Source of the DNA: an uncultured Flavobacteriales bacterium
GTDB lineage: Bacteria; Bacteroidota; Bacteroidia; Flavobacteriales_D; Crocinitomicaceae
Direction of reading: 5' to 3'
Assembly (NCBI GenBank): GCA_905479845.1
Contig: CAJQOB010000204.1
Location: 1 to 10,528 of the forward strand
DNA: 10,528 nucleotides
Shown here: positions 6,211 to 10,528 of the stretch, one piece after another
How the letters are laid out: each line of letters begins with the position of its first letter
Numbering within the stretch: the stretch's first letter is position 1
Notes under the pieces: generated by a model
What the model was told of the DNA's origin: nothing
The model's input: only the letters and a program-made list of their open reading frames with translations
Databases searched by the model: none
Made by a program: the position numbers and the translations under genes

Positions 6211-8259
6211 ATGAAGTTTTTGTATCCTGAATTTCTTTGGGCATTTGCGGTTCTCCTGATCCCGATACTCATTCATTTATTCAATTTTAAGCGATACAAA
6301 ACTCACTATTTCTCGAGTCTGCAATTCGTTAAACACGTAGACCAACAGACTAAATCGACTCAAAAACTCAAGCATTTACTGGTACTTATTGCGCGACTAC
6401 TGGCGTTTAGCTGTTTAGTATTGGCCTTTGCTCAACCTTACTTCCCCAATTCGGATGCTGATGAATTGAAAAAGGAAAACATTGTGATGATTTACCTTGA
6501 CAATTCGTTTTCAATGCAAGCACGCGGTGTAGAGGGAGAACTGTTGTCTTCTGCCAAGGAAACAGCGCAATCGATTGTAGAGAAAAGCCCAAAAGGAACT
6601 CAGTTCATTGTTGGAACAAATGAAATGTCGGGAATCGAACAGCGCAGAATCAATCGAATTGATGCTCTGGACAAAATTGACAAGGTTGATTACTCACCGT
6701 TGACTCGATCTTTGAATGAAATCATTGATTGGAAACAACAGACAATTCAGAAAATTGACATTGACGAGAATGAGAGTTTCGTGCAAAGTGTTATTCTATC
6801 AGACTTCCAGAAACATTCATCAGCCTCAAAAGAAAAGCTCAAATTGAGCAACTTTGAATTCCACCCTGTAAAACTCATTCCAGAGGAAACAGCAAATATA
6901 TTCATTGACTCCGTATGGTTCAGCTCTCCAATTCGAAAAGTCGGACAGAAACACGAACTCAATATCCGCTTATTCAATACCAGCGATCAAGATCTAAAGA
7001 ATGTTGAAGTTACTGTGAAGGTTGATCGTTTCAATAAGTCATTCTATACGGATATCCCCGCTAACGGAAAGAAGGAAACATCATTGACTTACTCTGACAA
7101 AAGTGTTGGTTGGAAAACAGGAAAAGTTGCTGTAGCAGATGATTACGTGACTTTTGATGACACTTACTATCTCTCCTATGAAGTGAAAGAACATGCGAAC
7201 ATACTTGTTTTGAATGGTGAGGACGCGATTAAAAACGTGCGTGTCGTTCTGGATTTGGAAGATTACTACCTCGTTGAAGAAAATAACATATCAGCCATCA
7301 CGCTCGATAACTTCAAAAACAAAGACTTGGTTATCATTAATGGAGCAAACAACTTGTCTTCAGGAGTAATCAACTATTTGACTGAATTCAATGAAAACGG
7401 TGGATCATTAAGCCTGTTTCCCGGGAAAAGTCCTGAGAAAGGTGCCTGGAATCAATTGTTAGGCAAATTGAACTTGCCGTTGATGGGAGCAAAAATCAAT
7501 TCCGGAACGCTTATTAAATCCTTAAACTACGACGATCCATTCATTCGAGATGTAATCTCGAGTAAAAGTGAGCGTTTGAATTTACCAAGTGTTGTCAGTT
7601 CTTATCAACCTGTTGTTGGAAGCTCTTCGAATTTCAAGACGCTGATCACGATGCAAAATGGGCTACCACTTCTCGCCTATTCAAAACCGAAGGGAACGGC
7701 ATACATGTTCTACAGCTCTATTCACCCTGACTTTGGTGTGTTTGCTTCGGATGCTTTGTTTTCGACCTGTGTACTTCGAATGAGTGAATTGAGTCAGCGT
7801 AGTCAGCCCATTGCGCTAACAATCGGGAACGAAAGTAGTTATCCTGTTTACGCTGACAATATCGGAGAAGAAGTCATTCACTTGTCGAAAGACGAATTGG
7901 ACTTCATACCTCAAAAGACTTCACGATCTGGAATCACCTATATATCATTATCTCAGTTTGATAAATTCGAGCAATTATTCGCTGGAAACTACTCCATCGA
8001 TGCCAGTTCCAATCTCGGAACACTTTCGTTGAATTATCATCGAAAAGAATCCAAACTCGATTATTTATCTGAGGAAGGCATCAAAAAAGTATTCTCCGAT
8101 CGAGGAGCGATGAATGTATCATTTACGGCCGTTGACGGCGTGAACTCACCCATTGGCGAACTCTCAATTGACAAGCCGTTCAGTTATTGGAAGCTCTTTC
8201 TCATTTTAACCCTTATTTTTGTCATCGCTGAAATGTTATTGGTACGTTTCTGGAAATAG
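6211..8259 (+). CDS. BatA-domain / von Willebrand factor A-like membrane protein
   Basis: This 682-residue envelope protein opens with the BatA N-terminal domain: MKFLYPEFLWAFAVLLIPIL followed by IHLFNFKR, then a second helix at about 55-77 ending in FAQPYF. This two-helix arrangement is characteristic of Bacteroidota BatA-like proteins. A vWA-like domain follows with strand IVMIYLDNSFSM (91-102), which retains the metal-site pattern DxSxS (D97, S99, S101). The middle (about 230-560) looks periplasmic and beta-rich, with a possible class I glutamine-amidotransferase-like segment around 345-420 (strand VVLDLEDYYLV, then DLVIINGANN). A final helix at 661-680 anchors the C-terminus and ends in a basic RFWK. 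Bat proteins in other bacteria are linked to stress tolerance, but no MoxR, BatB or BatD gene is near, so this is a stand-alone member of unknown function. GGAG just before ATG is too close to be a normal ribosome site. Confidence 0.88.
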   Translation: MKFLYPEFLWAFAVLLIPILIHLFNFKRYKTHYFSSLQFVKHVDQQTKSTQKLKHLLVLIARLLAFSCLVLAFAQPYFPNSDADELKKENIVMIYLDNSFSMQARGVEGELLSSAKETAQSIVEKSPKGTQFIVGTNEMSGIEQRRINRIDALDKIDKVDYSPLTRSLNEIIDWKQQTIQKIDIDENESFVQSVILSDFQKHSSASKEKLKLSNFEFHPVKLIPEETANIFIDSVWFSSPIRKVGQKHELNIRLFNTSDQDLKNVEVTVKVDRFNKSFYTDIPANGKKETSLTYSDKSVGWKTGKVAVADDYVTFDDTYYLSYEVKEHANILVLNGEDAIKNVRVVLDLEDYYLVEENNISAITLDNFKNKDLVIINGANNLSSGVINYLTEFNENGGSLSLFPGKSPEKGAWNQLLGKLNLPLMGAKINSGTLIKSLNYDDPFIRDVISSKSERLNLPSVVSSYQPVVGSSSNFKTLITMQNGLPLLAYSKPKGTAYMFYSSIHPDFGVFASDALFSTCVLRMSELSQRSQPIALTIGNESSYPVYADNIGEEVIHLSKDELDFIPQKTSRSGITYISLSQFDKFEQLFAGNYSIDASSNLGTLSLNYHRKESKLDYLSEEGIKKVFSDRGAMNVSFTAVDGVNSPIGELSIDKPFSYWKLFLILTLIFVIAEMLLVRFWK

Positions 8260-8272
8260 TGAAACAACTCGT

Positions 8273-9532
8273 ATGAAGATTCTCATCAAACAAGCGCAAA
8301 TAATTGATTCTAGTTCAAACCACAATGGTCAACGAATGGATTTGTTGATTGAAAATGGGCAAATTTCTAAGATAGACTCGTCAATTTCTACTGAAGCCGA
8401 TCAAACCATTGAACATCCCGATTTATGTGTTTCTCAAGGGTGGGTTGACCTGAAGTCTGACTTCTGCGATCCAGGTTTTGAGCACAAGGAAACAATTGAA
8501 TCTGGATTGGAAGCAGCCGCTACTGGTGGATACACGCATGTCGCACTCCTTCCTAGCACGCAACCTGTGGTTGATGGCAAAAGCCAAATCGAATACCTTA
8601 AACGTCGATCTGAAGGTCATGTAACCAATCTTTATCCGATGGGGACAATCACCGAAGGGATGAAAGGTGAACAATTAGCTGAAATGTTCGACATGAACAA
8701 AGCGGGTGTTCAACTCTTTTCAGATGACTTGAAACCAGTTTCCTCTGGAATCATGTACCGTGCACTGCTCTACTCGAAGAATTTTGGAGCACGAATCATT
8801 GCATTCAACAGGGATGCCTCCTTGGCAGGAAAAGGAATGGTAAACGAAGGAATGGCTTCAACGCGAACAGGCTTGAAAGCCGATCCATCAATAACGGAAA
8901 TCATTCAATTGGAGCGAAACCTTCGATTATTGGCCTACACAGGAGGAAATCTTCACTGTACAGGAATCTCAACAGCAGAGGGCGTTAGATTGATTCGAAA
9001 AGCAAAAGCTGATGGATTAAACGTTACGGCTGATGTGCACAGTTCACACTTGATCTACAACGAAGAAGCCGTATTTGGCTTTGATTCTCTCTTTAAATTC
9101 ATGCCTCCTCTAAGATTCGAAACGGATCGAAGTGCTCTTTGGGAAGGATTAAAAGATGGAACCATCGACGCAATTGTGTCGGATCACCGTCCAAATGATA
9201 AAGAGGAAAAGGACGTGGAGTTTGATCACGCATCGTACGGAAATATTGCCCTACAAACGGTATTCGCTTCTTTGACTTCAGTTTCGGAGTTCGGATTGAA
9301 CGATGTAATCAACTGTCTGTCAAATGGTCCACGCGAGGTTCTAAGACTCAAATCAAATAGCATTGAAGAAGGATCTTCTGCAGATCTAACACTCTTCTCT
9401 CCTACAGAAAAATGGACCTTCGATAAAACCATGGTTTGTTCTGCGACGTTCAACAGTCCATATGTGAATAACGAACTAACTGGTCGTGTTCTTGGAGTAA
9501 TAAATAACGCTAAATTAGCAGTGAAACTCTAA
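8273..9532 (+). CDS. Dihydroorotase-like protein, predicted non-catalytic
   Basis: This 419-residue amidohydrolase-fold protein is of the type usually annotated as multifunctional-complex dihydroorotase. Family blocks are clear: QGWVDL (55-60), DPGFEHKETIESGLEAA (66-82), GTITEGMKGEQLAEM (124-138), FSDD (149-152), GMVNEGMAST (188-197), KDGTIDAIVSDHRP (294-307). However, metal and substrate ligands are replaced. The HxH pair is K61 and D63, the following substrate Arg is C65, the third-ligand His is F178, and the HVST His is G231. Asp151 and Asp304 remain, and the later PH motif is PN (N308). It is therefore probably inactive, as in the known non-catalytic dihydroorotases that help assemble aspartate transcarbamoylase. 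I recall similar replacements in other Flavobacteriia. ATG 8273 gives the natural first strand MKILIKQAQIID; TTG 8219 would run into the BatA gene's last helix. It starts 13 bases after that gene. Confidence 0.88.
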   Translation: MKILIKQAQIIDSSSNHNGQRMDLLIENGQISKIDSSISTEADQTIEHPDLCVSQGWVDLKSDFCDPGFEHKETIESGLEAAATGGYTHVALLPSTQPVVDGKSQIEYLKRRSEGHVTNLYPMGTITEGMKGEQLAEMFDMNKAGVQLFSDDLKPVSSGIMYRALLYSKNFGARIIAFNRDASLAGKGMVNEGMASTRTGLKADPSITEIIQLERNLRLLAYTGGNLHCTGISTAEGVRLIRKAKADGLNVTADVHSSHLIYNEEAVFGFDSLFKFMPPLRFETDRSALWEGLKDGTIDAIVSDHRPNDKEEKDVEFDHASYGNIALQTVFASLTSVSEFGLNDVINCLSNGPREVLRLKSNSIEEGSSADLTLFSPTEKWTFDKTMVCSATFNSPYVNNELTGRVLGVINNAKLAVKL

Positions 9533-9540
9533 CTATCACA

Positions 9541-10101
9541 ATGGCAGCTAAGCGTAACTTTCTCAAACAGTTTTTTAAGGACCGTAAAATGGTCGGTGCG
9601 GTAAGCCCGAGCACAAAGTTTCTTGGTGAAAAGATGCTAGCGAGTATTGATTTCGATAAAGCCAAAGGAATTGTAGAGTTAGGACCTGGAACAGGCGTTT
9701 TTACAGATATCATTATGCAGCGCATGCGAAAGGACGCAAAGCTTTTGGTCTTCGAATTAAACGATGATTTTTACGAAACACTCAGTGCTAGAATTGACGA
9801 CCCACGTGTTCAAATTATCCATGATTCGGCAGAGAATATTGCCAAATATCTTCCCGAAGAAGAACAGACTACACAGGACGCTGTTATTTCGTCATTACCT
9901 TTGATGGTTTTCCCAGCCGAATTACGTCAAGCAGTTGTAGACGCTGGATACAACTCCCTCAAACCAAAAGGAACGTATGTTCAATTTCAGTATTCTTTGC
10001 AATCAAAGAAGTTCTTGGAATCAATCTATAAAAGCGTAAAGATCACTTTTACAATTAAGAACTTCCCCCCTGCTTTTGTTTATACGTGCAAGAAGAAATA
10101 G
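9541..10101 (+). CDS. PmtA-like phospholipid N-methyltransferase family protein
   Basis: This 186-residue class I SAM-dependent methyltransferase most resembles the COG3963 phospholipid N-methyltransferases. Diagnostic features are the basic N-terminus NFLKQFFKDRKMVGAVSPST (6-25), which fits the FL..w...p..vGAv.PSs opening; motif I VELGPGTGVF (45-54); the acidic Glu72 after the second strand (LVFELN); SSLPL (117-121) where many methyltransferases have N/DPPY; and VQFQYSL (147-153). The C-terminus, NFPPAFVYTC, is also family-like. PmtA enzymes methylate phosphatidylethanolamine at the membrane, using the amphipathic N-terminus to bind it. Whether this one makes phosphatidylcholine or acts on another lipid or protein cannot be seen. 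Distant relationship to rRNA adenine dimethyltransferases explains the alternative. The start ATG is 8 bases after the dihydroorotase homologue, so it is likely the last gene of that transcript, with a terminator hairpin overlapping its stop. Confidence 0.82.
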   Translation: MAAKRNFLKQFFKDRKMVGAVSPSTKFLGEKMLASIDFDKAKGIVELGPGTGVFTDIIMQRMRKDAKLLVFELNDDFYETLSARIDDPRVQIIHDSAENIAKYLPEEEQTTQDAVISSLPLMVFPAELRQAVVDAGYNSLKPKGTYVQFQYSLQSKKFLESIYKSVKITFTIKNFPPAFVYTCKKK

Positions 10102-10113
10102 CACGTCTTTTTT
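10084..10113 (+). terminator. Intrinsic terminator overlapping the methyltransferase stop codon
   Basis: ACGTGC (10084-10089) and GCACGT (10101-10106) form a perfect 6-bp stem around an 11-nt A-rich loop, followed by C and six Ts (10108-10113). The TAG stop (10099-10101) spans the loop and the first stem base. The stem is short, so termination may be partial, but the stem plus T-tract geometry is right for the + strand. Confidence 0.65.
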
Positions 10114-10226
10114 CTCGCCCTTATTTCCCTTCACATTTAGATCAATCATTTCTACCGTTCGCTCGTTTGCCCCAAATTCTGGCACAGCTTTTGACTATAT
10201 TAATAGTAAATACAAAAATCATTGTT

Positions 10227-10370
10227 ATGATAACATCGATTGAGATTGCGCAACTGCTTCAGCGACAACAGAAGCAAGTGCCAGCGAAAAAAACCGGATT
10301 TGATAACGCCTTAGTTGATTTGGGCGTTGCACTTTCGGGTAAGAAAATAAAACAGAAGAACAAGAAGTAG
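10227..10370 (+). CDS. Possible small basic protein, 47 residues, unknown function
   Basis: An open frame begins MITSIEIAQLLQRQQKQVP and ends in a lysine-rich tail (KKIKQKNKK). I do not recognise it. It has no membrane helix, signal peptide or cysteine. The N-terminal third could form a helix with leucines at 10-11; the rest is basic, which would suit nucleic-acid or ribosome binding, but this is only composition. The frame extends upstream to GTG 10086, but that start sits inside a terminator stem and the extra 47 residues (many Leu, Phe, Pro, Ile) look like translated spacer, so I prefer ATG 10227. The gene lies between two intrinsic terminators, suggesting its own short transcript. I found no convincing promoter match in 10114-10226. 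It could equally be a non-coding RNA region or chance frame. Confidence 0.45.
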   Translation: MITSIEIAQLLQRQQKQVPAKKTGFDNALVDLGVALSGKKIKQKNKK

Positions 10371-10415
10371 CTTTCACCTGCTACTGAAATAAAACGCATC
10401 TTTTACAGCGGACAT

Positions 10416-10464
10416 AGTCCCAGTCCTTTCGATTGACTTCGAAATGGTTGGGACTTTTATTTTT
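10416..10464 (+). terminator. Strong intrinsic terminator
   Basis: The arms at 10416-10432 and 10439-10455 pair over 17 positions with one C-T mismatch and two G-U wobbles, starting AGTCCCA and closing TGGGACT, with a small loop near TTGAC. The T-rich tract TTTATTTTT (10456-10464) follows directly. There is no matching T-tract for the other strand, so it acts on + strand transcripts, probably those reading through 10227-10370. Confidence 0.88.
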
Positions 10465-10487
10465 ACTGAGAAATTAGTTAAAGGTTG

Positions 10488-10515
10488 ATTACATTGTTGT
10501 CATTCAAAATGTAAT
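10488..10515. repeat. Inverted repeat in intergenic DNA at the window edge
   Basis: ATTACATT (10488-10495) and AATGTAAT (10508-10515) are perfect 8-bp inverted arms separated by 12 nt. Pairing could extend outward by about five more positions if wobbles are allowed. No T-tract follows. It may be an operator or RNA hairpin for a gene beyond the window, or chance in AT-rich DNA. Confidence 0.4.
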
Positions 10516-10528
10516 TGACTTGTACGTG

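Noticed and set aside
8219..8272. Longer start of the dihydroorotase homologue at TTG 8219
   Set aside because: It would overlap the last membrane helix of the BatA gene by 41 bases, and the natural first strand of the family begins at ATG 8273.
10086..10226. N-terminal extension of the small gene from GTG 10086 (94-residue version)
   Set aside because: The GTG lies in a terminator stem and within the methyltransferase gene, and the added residues have the composition of translated spacer.
1..10528. Mobile element, CRISPR array, toxin-antitoxin or defence system
   Set aside because: No transposase, integrase, direct-repeat array, toxin-antitoxin pair or nuclease/helicase module is present; composition looks uniform by eye.

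Overview
The window looks like a chromosomal segment from a member of the Bacteroidota, most likely Flavobacteriales. The evidence is the gene families (a BatA-domain protein, a TIGR02757/DUF2400 protein, a RibBA fusion next to an LptF/LptG permease, and a flavobacterial-type dihydroorotase homologue), AT-rich DNA, few Shine-Dalgarno sequences, and a TANNTTTG-type -7 box ahead of ribBA. The genus cannot be fixed from sequence alone. I see no insertion sequence, integrase, tRNA, rRNA, CRISPR array or phage gene. It reads as core chromosome of housekeeping and envelope genes. I did not find an obvious new multi-gene system.

All ten genes lie on the + strand and are tightly packed. Region 1 (1-2878) holds the 3' end of an LptF/LptG-type lipopolysaccharide-export permease and two GT4-like glycosyltransferases. 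The first glycosyltransferase is coupled to the permease by an ATGA overlap. The second overlaps or nearly abuts the first and has a debatable start. Together they suggest a surface-glycan unit.

Region 2 (2879-5396) has a 103-nt gap with a candidate promoter, then ribBA (bifunctional riboflavin entry enzyme), a LolD-like ABC ATPase one base later, and a small membrane protein resembling bacterial PH-domain proteins.

Region 3 (5408-10101) holds a TIGR02757 protein, a BatA/vWA membrane protein, a dihydroorotase homologue that has lost most metal and substrate ligands, and a PmtA-like phospholipid N-methyltransferase. A hairpin plus T-tract overlaps the stop codon of the last gene, so this is the likely end of the transcript.

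Region 4 (10102-10528) contains a possible 47-codon gene, a long and convincing intrinsic terminator, and an inverted repeat at the window edge. The most interesting points are the predicted non-catalytic dihydroorotase, the small gene bracketed by two terminators, and a possible HhH-glycosylase-like motif pattern in the TIGR02757 protein.
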